A stretch of DNA of 36,143 nucleotides from assembly GCA_963629305.1 (NCBI GenBank), contig CAVGIJ010000014.1, positions 1-36,143 of the forward strand. Reading direction: 5' to 3'. Below, in pieces: positions 9,402-16,770 of this stretch (positions are counted from its first letter, which is position 1; every line of letters starts with the position of its first letter). The DNA is from UBA1227 sp963629305 (lineage in GTDB: Bacteria > Bacillota > Clostridia > Oscillospirales > Acutalibacteraceae). The position numbers and the translations under genes are program-made. A model generated the notes under the pieces. It was not told the origin of the DNA. It searched no databases and saw nothing but the letters and a program-made list of their open reading frames with translations.

Positions 9402-10400
9402 TTATTTCATTGCCTCTTCAATTGCAACCGCACAAGCAACTGTTGCGCCTACCATTGGGTTGTTGCCCATACCGATGAGACCCATCATCTCAACGTGAGC
9501 AGGAACTGATGAAGAACCGGCAAATTGAGCATCTGAATGCATACGCCCCATGGTATCTGTCATACCGTAAGAAGAAGGACCTGCAGCCATGTTATCAGGA
9601 TGAAGTGTACGTCCTGTACCGCCGCCGGATGCAACTGAAAAATACTTAACTCCGTTTTCAACGCACCATTTTTTGTAGGTACCTGCAACCGGATGCTGGA
9701 ATCTGGTCGGATTTGTCGAGTTACCTGTGATGGAAACTCCGACATTTTCAAGCTTCATTATTGCAACGCCCTCCGGAACATTATCTGCACCGTAGCAACG
9801 AACGTCAGCACGCGGCCCGTCTGAATAAGCTGTTTTAGAAACAACCTTTACTGTTTCGGTATACGGGTCAAATTCTGTTTTGCAATATGTGAAACCGTTT
9901 ATTCTTGAAATGATCATTGCTGCGTCTTTACCGAGGCCGTTAAGGATAACTTTAAGAGGTTTTGTTCTTACCTTATTTGCATTAAGTGCGATTTTTATAG
10001 CACCCTCCGCAGCGGCAAAGCTTTCGTGACCTGCAAGGAAGCAGAAGCACTCAGTTTCTTCGGAAAGGAGCATTTTTCCGAGATTTCCGTGACCAAGACC
10101 AACCTGTCTGTTATCGGCAACGGATCCCGGAATACAGAATGACTGAAGACCTACACCGATTGCAGCTGCAGCGTCAGCAGCCTTTGTGCAACCTGATTTT
10201 ATTGCTATTGCGGAACCTACGGTATAAGCCCAAACAGCATTTTCAAAGCAGATTGGCTGTGTACCTCTGACTATCTTGTCAACGTCAATACCTTTTTCAA
10301 GTGTGATTTCTTTGCATTCCTCAATGGAAGAAATGCCATATTCTTTAAGAACGCCGTTGATTTTATCAACACGTCTTTCATAGTTTTCAAATAAAGCCAT
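9402..10400 (-). CDS. GGGtGRT protein (function unknown)
   Basis: A 332-residue protein of the family named after its GGGtGRT motif, here SGGGTGRTLHPDN at residues 258-270. Other conserved-looking stretches are GLGHGNLGKMLLSEE, FLAGHESFAAAEGAIK, VGVSITGNSTNPTRFQHPVAGTYKK (split across 220-244) and GLIGMGNNPMVGATVACAV. No signal peptide or membrane helix. The family has no established reaction to my knowledge. It follows a NifU-like scaffold gene by 21 bp, with ribosome site GAGGAGG before ATG, so the two form an operon. The pairing suggests a link with iron-sulfur or thiol chemistry, but that is inference. Confidence 0.88.
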   Translation of the reverse strand: MALFENYERRVDKINGVLKEYGISSIEECKEITLEKGIDVDKIVRGTQPICFENAVWAYTVGSAIAIKSGCTKAADAAAAIGVGLQSFCIPGSVADNRQVGLGHGNLGKMLLSEETECFCFLAGHESFAAAEGAIKIALNANKVRTKPLKVILNGLGKDAAMIISRINGFTYCKTEFDPYTETVKVVSKTAYSDGPRADVRCYGADNVPEGVAIMKLENVGVSITGNSTNPTRFQHPVAGTYKKWCVENGVKYFSVASGGGTGRTLHPDNMAAGPSSYGMTDTMGRMHSDAQFAGSSSVPAHVEMMGLIGMGNNPMVGATVACAVAIEEAMK

Positions 10401-10421
10401 AAAGATTTCCTCCTCCCCGAA

Positions 10422-11114
10422 TTATTCTTTTCTTGGATCAATGTACTTCTTAGCATCAGCAAATCTGCCGTAAGTACCTATTGACTTGTTATATGCGTCA
10501 TTCGGTGTGTCACCGTTTTTAATGAAATCTGTCATTTTCCCGAGTGAAACGAATTCGTAGCCGATAACCTCGTCATTTTCATCAAGTGCAAGTCTTGTGA
10601 CATAACCCTCAGCCATTTCAAGATAACGTACGCCCTTAAGCTTTGTTCCGTACATGGTACCTACCTGTGAACGGAGACCTTTACCGAGGTCCTCAAGTCC
10701 TGCACCTACTGATAAGCCGTCATCTGAGAAAGCAGATTGCGAACGACCATATACTATCTGAAGGAAGAGTTCACGCATAGCTGTGTTGATAGCGTCGCAA
10801 ACAAGGTCAGTGTTGAGCGCTTCGAGGATTGTTTTTCCCGGAAGTATCTCAGCTGCCATAGCCGCGGAGTGTGTCATTCCGGAGCAACCTATTGTTTCAA
10901 CGAGAGCTTCTTCGATGATACCGTCTTTGATATTAAGCGAAAGCTTACATGCACCCTGCTGCGGAGCACACCAGCCTACACCGTGTGTGAAACCGGAGAT
11001 GTCCTTGATTTCATATGCCTTGACCCATTTTCCCTCTTCCGGGATTGGAGCCGGACCGTGGTTAGGACCTTTTGCAACCACGCACATGTTTTGAACTTCT
11101 GATGTGTAATTCAT
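10422..11114 (-). CDS. NifU-like iron-sulfur cluster assembly scaffold protein
   Basis: A 230-residue protein with an IscU/NifU-N-like core. Candidate cluster ligands are C49 and C56 (GWCAPQQGACKLSL), C77 (ETIGCSGMTHSAAMA, matching the GCgsaiA motif of IscU) and C106. About 90 extra C-terminal residues, including a YGTKLKGVRYLEMAEGYVTR stretch, exceed the usual scaffold length of about 130. The start is ATG 11114, because AGGGGT at 11125-11130 lies 10 bases upstream; the in-frame ATG at 11138 has no such site. First gene of the operon with the GGGtGRT protein. No cysteine desulfurase lies nearby in the window. Confidence 0.85.
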   Translation of the reverse strand: MNYTSEVQNMCVVAKGPNHGPAPIPEEGKWVKAYEIKDISGFTHGVGWCAPQQGACKLSLNIKDGIIEEALVETIGCSGMTHSAAMAAEILPGKTILEALNTDLVCDAINTAMRELFLQIVYGRSQSAFSDDGLSVGAGLEDLGKGLRSQVGTMYGTKLKGVRYLEMAEGYVTRLALDENDEVIGYEFVSLGKMTDFIKNGDTPNDAYNKSIGTYGRFADAKKYIDPRKE

Positions 11115-11151
11115 AAAGTCAAAAACCCCTTTCATCAATGTTCATTAAAAC

Positions 11152-11180
11152 TTATAAAAATAATTATTAATGAGTTACAA
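11152..11180 (-). promoter_or_regulatory. Putative promoter for NifU-like/GGGtGRT operon
   Basis: On the - strand TTGTAA (11175-11180) and TTATAA (11152-11157) with a 17-bp AT-rich spacer. Expected start near 11145 and a leader of about 30 bases. The region is AT-rich, so the match is moderate. Confidence 0.45.
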
Positions 11181-11196
11181 TAAAATTATACATATA

Positions 11197-11232
11197 AAAA
11201 GGGGTTTGTCAAATGTTTGACAAACCCCTTTT
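11197..11232 (-). terminator. Terminator of the PHP / hypothetical operon
   Basis: A perfect 17-bp inverted repeat (11197-11213 / 11216-11232, AAAAGGGGTTTGTCAAA) with only two bases between the arms. It follows the stop at 11243 on the - strand and ends in a T-run. Confidence 0.85.
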
Positions 11233-11242
11233 GCAAGTATTT

Positions 11243-11806
11243 TTAATTTACAAAATGCGCGTCAGAAATTTCTGCTTCGACAAAATCCAAAACCATGGAA
11301 TAAATCTTGCTTCCTTCTTCGATGAAGAACGGGTCGCTTTCTTTTCTGCAAAGCATAGCGAAGGCTTCACCGATATCCTTTGGTATGTCGGTTCCGCCCT
11401 TTCTGACACTGAGATAATAGAAAGAAAAAGCCGGACTGTTTACAACAGAATCATAAAATTCAAGATTCTTTGTGCTCAGTGCTTCATGCAGAGAGTTAAT
11501 AGCAATAGTCGATAACTGCTGAGAGGGAAGATAATAATTGAGAGCTGCTTCCGTAGAAAACAGAACAAGGGTATAAACCTGGTGAAAGAATTCATCCGAT
11601 AAAAGAGAGTTGTCAAGATTTTTATGCAGGTTTTCTTCGAAAGAAATATTTGCAAGTCTTGTTCCCAATTCCTTGGCATGCTCAACATTTCCGTTTTGTC
11701 TGTGATAATTCATCCCTTCTACCGATGAAAGAATATCGCAGTCATTAGCGGAATTATTTGATGGTCTGAAGATTTTGACGTCACTGTCTTCTCTGTTGTT
11801 TAGCAA
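11243..11806 (-). CDS. Conserved-looking hypothetical protein, 187 residues
   Basis: I do not recognise this protein. It is soluble, with no signal or membrane segment, and looks largely alpha-helical (LATEAALNYY-like stretches; HEALSTKNLEFYDSVV). The start is TTG 11806, with AAGGAG at 11814-11819 spaced 7 bases away. The ribosome site overlaps the very end of the upstream PHP-domain gene (stop at 11821), so the two are cotranscribed and probably coupled. The operon ends at the hairpin 11197-11232. A role related to the PHP phosphoesterase is possible from position alone. Reality of the gene is supported by the ribosome site, operon placement and length. Confidence 0.75.
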   Translation of the reverse strand: MLNNREDSDVKIFRPSNNSANDCDILSSVEGMNYHRQNGNVEHAKELGTRLANISFEENLHKNLDNSLLSDEFFHQVYTLVLFSTEAALNYYLPSQQLSTIAINSLHEALSTKNLEFYDSVVNSPAFSFYYLSVRKGGTDIPKDIGEAFAMLCRKESDPFFIEEGSKIYSMVLDFVEAEISDAHFVN

Positions 11807-11820
11807 GGTTATTCTCCTTA

Positions 11821-12708
11821 TTATTTTTCGGTTTTCGTGGAGGCTTCTTTTGCTGCGGCCTTTTTTCTTGCTCTTCTCTGCTTTGCCTGGTATCCCATAA
11901 GAGCAGCAAGGTTCTCATCCGGTGTAGTACAGTCTGCAAGATGTGTGATGTTTGAACTGTACATACCGTGGAAATCAGAACCTCCGGTCATGAGCAAAGA
12001 GTGCTTCTTCGCAATGGAAATAAGTTTCTCGCTGTCTTCTTCGCTGTTTCTCGGGTGCCACACTTCAACCCCGTCAAGTCCGTTTTCGATAAGAGTCGGA
12101 AGTATGTCAAAATTGTCATACGCACCCGGATGTGCGAGAACTGCTATTCCGCCGGCCTCATGAATTGCCTCAAGAACTTCAAGCGGCTCAGGGAATTTAG
12201 GCTGGACAATGATGTTGTCCGGATTGTCCTTATTGAAAAGAGCATCATACATATTTCCGAATATCTCAGTAGAATATCCACATTCCATAAGCGCATGAAG
12301 GATGTGCTGTTTGTAAATGTTTGTTGAGCCGGCTGCACATTTGAGAACCAACTCTGAGGAAATAGGATAGCGCTGCGATGCCTTTACAACCATAAGTTGA
12401 CTTGCTTTTCTTCTTGCAAGTGAATTTCGTCTGCAAAGTCCCTCAAGCCTATCCGGATTTTCCGCAAGATAGCAAAGTATATGTACCTTTTTTTCATGTT
12501 CTGCATCAAAAGCAGAAATTTCTACGCCCGGAACAACTGTTATACCGTGACGTTCTCCGATTATTTTACCCCTGACTGTACCGGCAAGGCAATCATGATC
12601 TGTAATTGCAATGGTATCAACGCCGCTGCGCTTAGCAAGAAGAATAAGATCTTCAATTCCAAGCGAGCCGTCTGAAAGTCGGGTATGACAATGTAAATCT
12701 GCCGGCAA
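11821..12708 (-). CDS. PHP-domain phosphoesterase (RNase AM/YciV-like)
   Basis: A 295-residue metal-dependent phosphoesterase of the PHP family. The metal-binding motifs appear in order: DLHCHTRLSDG (residues 4-14), ITDHDCLAG, VVPGVEISA, LAHPGAYDN and GGSDFHG. Relatives include E. coli YciV (RNase AM, 5'-3' trimming of short RNAs) and nucleoside 3',5'-bisphosphate phosphatases; which substrate applies is not decidable here. The start is TTG 12708, with GGGGGA just upstream and a good promoter at 12749-12778. The frame stays open to 12930, but that part lies upstream of the promoter and has no coding character. The tail is rich in Lys and Ala. Confidence 0.87.
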   Translation of the reverse strand: MPADLHCHTRLSDGSLGIEDLILLAKRSGVDTIAITDHDCLAGTVRGKIIGERHGITVVPGVEISAFDAEHEKKVHILCYLAENPDRLEGLCRRNSLARRKASQLMVVKASQRYPISSELVLKCAAGSTNIYKQHILHALMECGYSTEIFGNMYDALFNKDNPDNIIVQPKFPEPLEVLEAIHEAGGIAVLAHPGAYDNFDILPTLIENGLDGVEVWHPRNSEEDSEKLISIAKKHSLLMTGGSDFHGMYSSNITHLADCTTPDENLAALMGYQAKQRRARKKAAAKEASTKTEK

Positions 12709-12748
12709 AAGAATTCCCCCATCCAAAAAAGTCAATTTGTACAAAATT

Positions 12749-12778
12749 ATTATACTATATTTGTTCGATATAATGCAA
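12749..12778 (-). promoter_or_regulatory. Promoter for PHP-domain operon
   Basis: On the - strand TTGCAT (12773-12778), an 18-bp spacer and a consensus TATAAT (12749-12754). Start expected near 12742, about 34 bases before the TTG codon, which fixes the gene start. Confidence 0.65.
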
Positions 12779-12788
12779 GAAAAATCTA

Positions 12789-12817
12789 TTGCATATGCAG
12801 ATGATATGTGATACAAT
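12789..12817 (+). promoter_or_regulatory. Putative promoter for the 12.83-12.90 kb hairpin RNA
   Basis: On the + strand TTGCAT (12789-12794), 17-bp spacer and TACAAT (12812-12817). It lies back to back with the PHP promoter and points to a structured stretch with no open reading frame directly behind it. Confidence 0.45.
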
Positions 12818-12823
12818 TTGCGG

Positions 12824-12900
12824 TTATAAAAAAATTCGAGTGAATCATGGTGAAAATATACCATGAAGCCCCGAATTTTGATTGTATTTTTGTTGTCTTT
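12824..12900 (+). ncRNA. Candidate small structured RNA (not a known family)
   Basis: Just downstream of the promoter 12789-12817 lies an extended hairpin. Outer stem AAAATTCG (12831-12838) with CGAATTTT (12872-12879); internal loop; inner stem TCATGGT (12845-12851) with ACCATGA (12860-12866); 8-base loop. A T-rich stretch (12880-12900) follows and could end transcription. No protein start fits here. It could also be a stray terminator or a relic, so this is a low-confidence call based on promoter plus structure only. Confidence 0.35.
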
Positions 12901-13148
12901 CGACAGTTTAGACAATAGATGTGTTTTCAAGTGGTATACGTATGTTGCGTGGCTTGTTTGCCCATATGCTTATGCATATCAAAGCAGATATAATGCTTGC
13001 GAGAAGAAATGAAGAAACTGAAAGAATTATTTTCAACTTTTTCAAAATAAACACCGTCCTTTTGATTACATATTTTATCATAATGCCGTATAAAATGCAT
13101 TATATAATTGTCTGTATATTTGAATTTTTCAATTTATAAAAAAAGTTC
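12901..13148. other. Non-coding gap before 5S rRNA
   Basis: AT-rich sequence with no supported gene. A 72-codon frame exists at 12921-13139, but it lacks a good ribosome site and its product does not look like a protein. Nothing else is recognised. Confidence 0.5.
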
Positions 13149-13177
13149 TTGCAATTGGTTGTATGTAGTGTTATAAT
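13149..13177 (+). promoter_or_regulatory. Promoter of the 5S rRNA gene
   Basis: TTGCAA (13149-13154), 17-bp spacer, consensus TATAAT (13172-13177), about 13 bases before the 5S gene. Confidence 0.75.
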
Positions 13178-13189
13178 TCCACTTGTCGC

Positions 13190-13308
13190 AAGTCGGTGTT
13201 AATAACAGTGAGGGTCCACCCGTTCCCATCCCGAACACGGTAGTTAAGCTCACTAGTGCCGAAAATACTTGGAGGGCAGCCTCCCGGGAAAATAGGTCGA
13301 TGCCGACA
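13190..13308 (+). rRNA. rrf: 5S ribosomal RNA
   Basis: About 118 bases with the 5S hallmarks: terminal helix GTCGGTG with TGCCGAC, the loop sequence CCCGTTCCCATCCCGAACAC, GTTAAGCTC and the GGGAAAATAGGTCGATGCCG 3' part. Both ends are judged from the terminal helix and may be off by a few bases. No 16S or 23S gene lies nearby; this copy is a stand-alone unit with its own promoter and terminator. Confidence 0.93.
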
Positions 13309-13316
13309 CGAATAAA

Positions 13317-13350
13317 ACAACTGACCGCATGGTTGGTTGTTTTTTTTTTG
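13317..13350 (+). terminator. Terminator of 5S rRNA
   Basis: Arms ACAACTGACC (13317-13326) and GGTTGGTTGT (13331-13340) pair fully, with two G-T pairs and a GCAT loop, followed by nine T residues. Confidence 0.85.
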
Positions 13351-13365
13351 TCTAAGTTGTATAAT
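13337..13365 (+). promoter_or_regulatory. Putative promoter of the PrsA/SurA-like lipoprotein gene
   Basis: TTGTTT (13337-13342), 17-bp spacer and TATAAT (13360-13365), 32 bases before the ATG at 13398. The -35 element lies inside the 5S terminator, an unusually tight arrangement. Confidence 0.45.
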
Positions 13366-13397
13366 CCTTACTGTAGTTTTTTTGAAAGGATTGTTTT

Positions 13398-14390
13398 ATG
13401 AAAAAGAAAACCGCGTATTTTACATATATATTTTTTGCTGTTTTGATTGCAGCTATGCTTTTAGGGCTTTCTGCCTGTAAAGATTCATCCGAAACCGATA
13501 CGGCTTTGTCAATCGGCGGAGAAGCTATCGGCTCGGACATCTATACATACTATCTTGACAGAATATTGAGCGGAAACAATTCAGAGCTTACAGAGTCTGA
13601 GGCAAGAGAAAAAGCAGAGAATGAGTGTCTTGACTATATACGCGTAAATTCCGAGTTTAAATCGAGAGGCCTTGAGCTTTCATCGGCACAGAAATCCGAC
13701 ATAGCAAGTTCTGTTAATTCACTCTGGAACACCTATGGCGGCTACTACAAAAAAATAGGCGTTTCAAAAGAAACTCTGACTAAAATCAAGGAGAGTGCCG
13801 CATATAAGGAGGCAATTATCAAAGCGGTTTACGGTGACGACGGTGATGAGGCAATTACCGAGGACGGCAAAAAGGCATATTTTTCTGAGAATTATGTTTT
13901 TTGCAAAGCAATAACGGCATATCTTATGACAACTGATGACAAGGGAAATACCGTGCCTCAGAGTGACACCGAGATTTCGGAGATAAAAAAGAATTTTGAG
14001 GAACTGAAAGAAAAAATAACGGATGAAAAGACTATAGATGAGGTAAATTTTGAGTACGTAACGGGAAACGGAGGAACTGCGGAATCCGAAATGCCGGTTG
14101 TATCGGTTACGTCCGACGACACGTCCTATCCGAAAAATTTTTTCTCAGATGTTTCCGCTCTTGAAAAAGATGAAGTAGCCGTACTCACGTATGATGATTA
14201 TATCTTTCTGGTTCAGAAAGAAGACGGTTCATCACTTTATTCGGACTATGCTTCCGATGTTCTGAACAGTATGGCATCTGACAAGCTCTCAGAATATATG
14301 GATGAGACATATAAAGATGTAAAAACAACCGGAGAAAACAGTGTTGAAAAGCGGTGTTTTGACATAATCAAAAAAAATCGGAGTTCATAA
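13398..14390 (+). CDS. PrsA/SurA-like lipoprotein foldase (degenerate parvulin)
   Basis: A 330-residue lipoprotein. The signal sequence KKKTAYFTYIFFAVLIAAML is followed by a lipobox LSAC with the lipidated Cys at 27. The N-terminal part (ALSIGGEAIGSDIYTYYLDR) resembles the SurA/PrsA chaperone fold. The region of about 165-280 is placed like a parvulin prolyl isomerase (AITAYLMTTDDKG, VLTYDDYIFLVQKEDG), but key parvulin residues are not obvious, so it may be a chaperone without isomerase activity. Likely helps fold exported proteins on the outer membrane face. Single-gene unit between the 5S gene and the pilus operon; a link to pilus assembly is only positional. Confidence 0.7.
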   Translation: MKKKTAYFTYIFFAVLIAAMLLGLSACKDSSETDTALSIGGEAIGSDIYTYYLDRILSGNNSELTESEAREKAENECLDYIRVNSEFKSRGLELSSAQKSDIASSVNSLWNTYGGYYKKIGVSKETLTKIKESAAYKEAIIKAVYGDDGDEAITEDGKKAYFSENYVFCKAITAYLMTTDDKGNTVPQSDTEISEIKKNFEELKEKITDEKTIDEVNFEYVTGNGGTAESEMPVVSVTSDDTSYPKNFFSDVSALEKDEVAVLTYDDYIFLVQKEDGSSLYSDYASDVLNSMASDKLSEYMDETYKDVKTTGENSVEKRCFDIIKKNRSS

Positions 14391-14421
14391 AATAGACATA
14401 AAATTTTATAACATAACGACC

Positions 14422-14457
14422 GAACGAGAGGTTTTTTCGACCTTTCGTTCTTTTTTT
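14422..14457 (+). terminator. Terminator of the lipoprotein gene
   Basis: GAACGAGAGGT (14422-14432) pairs with ACCTTTCGTTC (14440-14450), one G-T pair, followed by seven T residues. It separates the lipoprotein gene from the pilus operon. Confidence 0.85.
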
Positions 14458-14522
14458 GTCTGATTTTGGCCTCGAAAAGTATTCTATATATAGAGGGACT
14501 TTTTTTGAGAGGGGTTTTTGAC

Positions 14523-15614
14523 ATGCGAATAGGAATCCTCGATGAAGACAAAATTTTCGTAGAACGTTTTGAAAAAATTATGACCAGAACTTATGGGTCG
14601 AAAATCTTTATAACGGACTTTCCGGGAATAAAAAAGGCTCAGATTGCTGCGAGGGAAAAAGTTATTGATATTTTTCTCATTGACAGAGCGAAGGCATCCA
14701 AAGCCACAGTATCAAATATTGAAAAGAACTGTGCAGTAGTGGTTTTATCGGATGACCCGGAATATACTGATCCATTTTTTATCACCGCTTGTAAATACCA
14801 GAGTGCGGACAAGTGGATGGCACTTTTTTCGGGATTTTACGAAACCGGCTGTGTTGACATGGGCGGAGACACAGCTTTGGCTTCGGAAAAGCCGCCGAAA
14901 AAAGGACTCTACTTGTTTGCCGCAGCGAGCGGAGGGGTGGGTACGACCTCCGCCGCAATAGCGTTTTGTCTGTTTCTTGCGAGGGCGGGAAAACCACCGC
15001 TTTATCTGAGCGGCGAGACGTTTCCGTCGACAAAACGCTATTTCTCCGGAAAGGGGGCCGGTTCTTTTGACGACGTCCTCTATTCACTGAAAAGAAAAAG
15101 AACCGAACTTCCCGCTGCAATAAAAGAGGCTGTTTTTGTTGACAAAAAAACCGGTATTTACTTTTTTAAACCCGGAAGGTCGGCAGCGGAAGTTTTCTCC
15201 CTTTCCGGGGAAGAGTATATGGAAATATGTGATGCCGCTATTATAAGCGGAATTGTTGAAACCGTAGTGCTGGATATGACATTTGAATCCACGGAAAATA
15301 TTGTCTTGCCGATAATAAATGCGGACAGAGTAGTCATGGTAACCAACGGAGATCCCGGTGCAAATGATAAACTTATAAGCTTTACGGGTATTGTGTCCGA
15401 AATCTGTTCGGTATCCTCTGAGAAGTTCAATGAAAAGGCATATCTTCTCTACAACAATTTTTCGGATACGTCGATTACTCTATCCGATGATGACATTGTT
15501 TTCGGTAAACTTGGGGGCATAAAGAGGATAGAGTCAAACAGTAATGATGAGAATTATATCGACTCATTATTTAAAGAAGGGGAATCTGCATTTTCCAGGC
15601 TGATAGAGGTGTGA
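14523..15614 (+). CDS. tadZ: TadZ/CpaE-like pilus localisation ATPase
   Basis: First gene of the Tad pilus operon, 363 residues. TadZ proteins place the Tad machine in the cell. The first 110 residues look like a receiver-type domain (MRIGILDEDKIFVERFEKIM). From 128 on there is a ParA/MinD-like fold with the P-loop AAASGGVGTTSAA (133-145). Both lysines of the deviant Walker A (KGGxGKT) are replaced (S and T), so nucleotide binding or hydrolysis may be altered. Later strands VETVVLDMTFES and ADRVVMVTNGDPG fit the fold. Start ATG 14523 is chosen because GAGAGGGG lies just upstream; the frame is open from 14466. The next gene follows 4 bases after the stop. Confidence 0.83.
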   Translation: MRIGILDEDKIFVERFEKIMTRTYGSKIFITDFPGIKKAQIAAREKVIDIFLIDRAKASKATVSNIEKNCAVVVLSDDPEYTDPFFITACKYQSADKWMALFSGFYETGCVDMGGDTALASEKPPKKGLYLFAAASGGVGTTSAAIAFCLFLARAGKPPLYLSGETFPSTKRYFSGKGAGSFDDVLYSLKRKRTELPAAIKEAVFVDKKTGIYFFKPGRSAAEVFSLSGEEYMEICDAAIISGIVETVVLDMTFESTENIVLPIINADRVVMVTNGDPGANDKLISFTGIVSEICSVSSEKFNEKAYLLYNNFSDTSITLSDDDIVFGKLGGIKRIESNSNDENYIDSLFKEGESAFSRLIEV

Positions 15615-15618
15615 GACT

Positions 15619-16770
15619 TTGTATACAAAAATCAGAAATGAGCTCTATAAATTTAATTCCCTATCCGGGTTGTCAGATGATGAACTTATGAAAGTGATAA
15701 ACAGTATTGCATTTAAATATTGTAAGGAAAGAGTTTCATTGCCGGAAAGAGAGGAACTTGTAAAAAAGGTTTTTCGCTCGGTAAGAGGTCTCGGTGTACT
15801 TGACGAACTTCTCGAGGACGATGAAATATCAGAAATAATGGTGAATTCTTATGACGAAATATTTATTGAAAAAAACGGTAAAATGCAAAAAGCAGCCCTT
15901 TCATTTGACAGTAGGAAGGAATTTTCGGATGTTATTCAAAGAATTGTCGGAAGGAGCGGGCGGGAAGTAAATGTTGCAAATCCTATCGTTGATACCAGAC
16001 TTCCGGGCGGAGAGAGAGTAAATGTTGTTTTATATCCCATATCTGTCTCAGGGCCTGTGATGACAGTGAGAAAATTCCCGAAAAAAAGAATCACAATCGA
16101 TATGCTCAAAGAAAACGGAACCCTCACAGAGGAGGCTGCTGTATTTCTCAAATCTATGGTTGAGGAAAAACGAAATATTTTTATAAGTGGAGGGACAAGC
16201 TCGGGAAAAACCACTTTTTTAAACATTTTGTCGGACTTTATCCCTAAAAATGAACGCATTATCACAATTGAGGACTCAGCCGAGCTACAGATAAACGGCA
16301 TACAGAATCTTGTTCGCATGGAAGTAAGGAATGCCAATACGACCGGAAACGGCGAAGTATGTATAAAAGAGCTTATAAAAACGTCACTCCGTATGAGACC
16401 CGACAGAATAATAGTGGGTGAGGTGCGCGGAGAAGAAGCACTTGATATGCTGAATGCAATGAACACGGGACATGACGGCTCAATCTCGACCGGACATGCT
16501 AACAGCAGTTACGATATGCTTTATAGGCTTGAATCCATGGTTCTGCAAAGTGGGGTTTCTTTTCCGTTACTTGCAATACGGCAACATATTTCCAGTGCAA
16601 TAGATCTTATTGTTCATCTTTCAAGAATGAGCGACGGAAAAAGAAGAGTGGTGGAAATATCCGAAATTGAAGGGATAAAGAACGGAGAAATTATTCTTAA
16701 TAAGCTTTATGAAACGAAAAATGGAGTGTTGGTGGGGACAGGAAACAAAATGACCAGGAGGAAAAAATGA
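15619..16770 (+). CDS. cpaF: Tad pilus assembly motor ATPase (CpaF/TadA family)
   Basis: A 383-residue secretion ATPase of the GspE/VirB11 superfamily that powers pilus assembly. The N-terminal part carries MVNSYDEIFIEKNGK and the arginine-rich RLPGGERVNVV. Walker A is GGTSSGKT (191-198), Walker B RIIVGEVRGEE (about 263-273), and the His box TGHDGSISTGHANS (283-296). IEDSAELQI is the Asp box. All catalytic motifs are intact. Start is TTG 15619, 4 bases after tadZ, with GAGGTGTGAG as ribosome site. The end overlaps tadB by 4 bp (ATGA). Confidence 0.95.
   Translation: MYTKIRNELYKFNSLSGLSDDELMKVINSIAFKYCKERVSLPEREELVKKVFRSVRGLGVLDELLEDDEISEIMVNSYDEIFIEKNGKMQKAALSFDSRKEFSDVIQRIVGRSGREVNVANPIVDTRLPGGERVNVVLYPISVSGPVMTVRKFPKKRITIDMLKENGTLTEEAAVFLKSMVEEKRNIFISGGTSSGKTTFLNILSDFIPKNERIITIEDSAELQINGIQNLVRMEVRNANTTGNGEVCIKELIKTSLRMRPDRIIVGEVRGEEALDMLNAMNTGHDGSISTGHANSSYDMLYRLESMVLQSGVSFPLLAIRQHISSAIDLIVHLSRMSDGKRRVVEISEIEGIKNGEIILNKLYETKNGVLVGTGNKMTRRKK

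Noticed and set aside
12709..12930. N-terminal extension of the PHP protein
   Set aside because: It would start upstream of a good promoter and adds residues without family similarity. TTG 12708 has a ribosome site.
12921..13139. 72-codon frame on the + strand before the 5S gene
   Set aside because: No convincing ribosome site; composition is hydrophobic/AT-driven, and no family is recognised.
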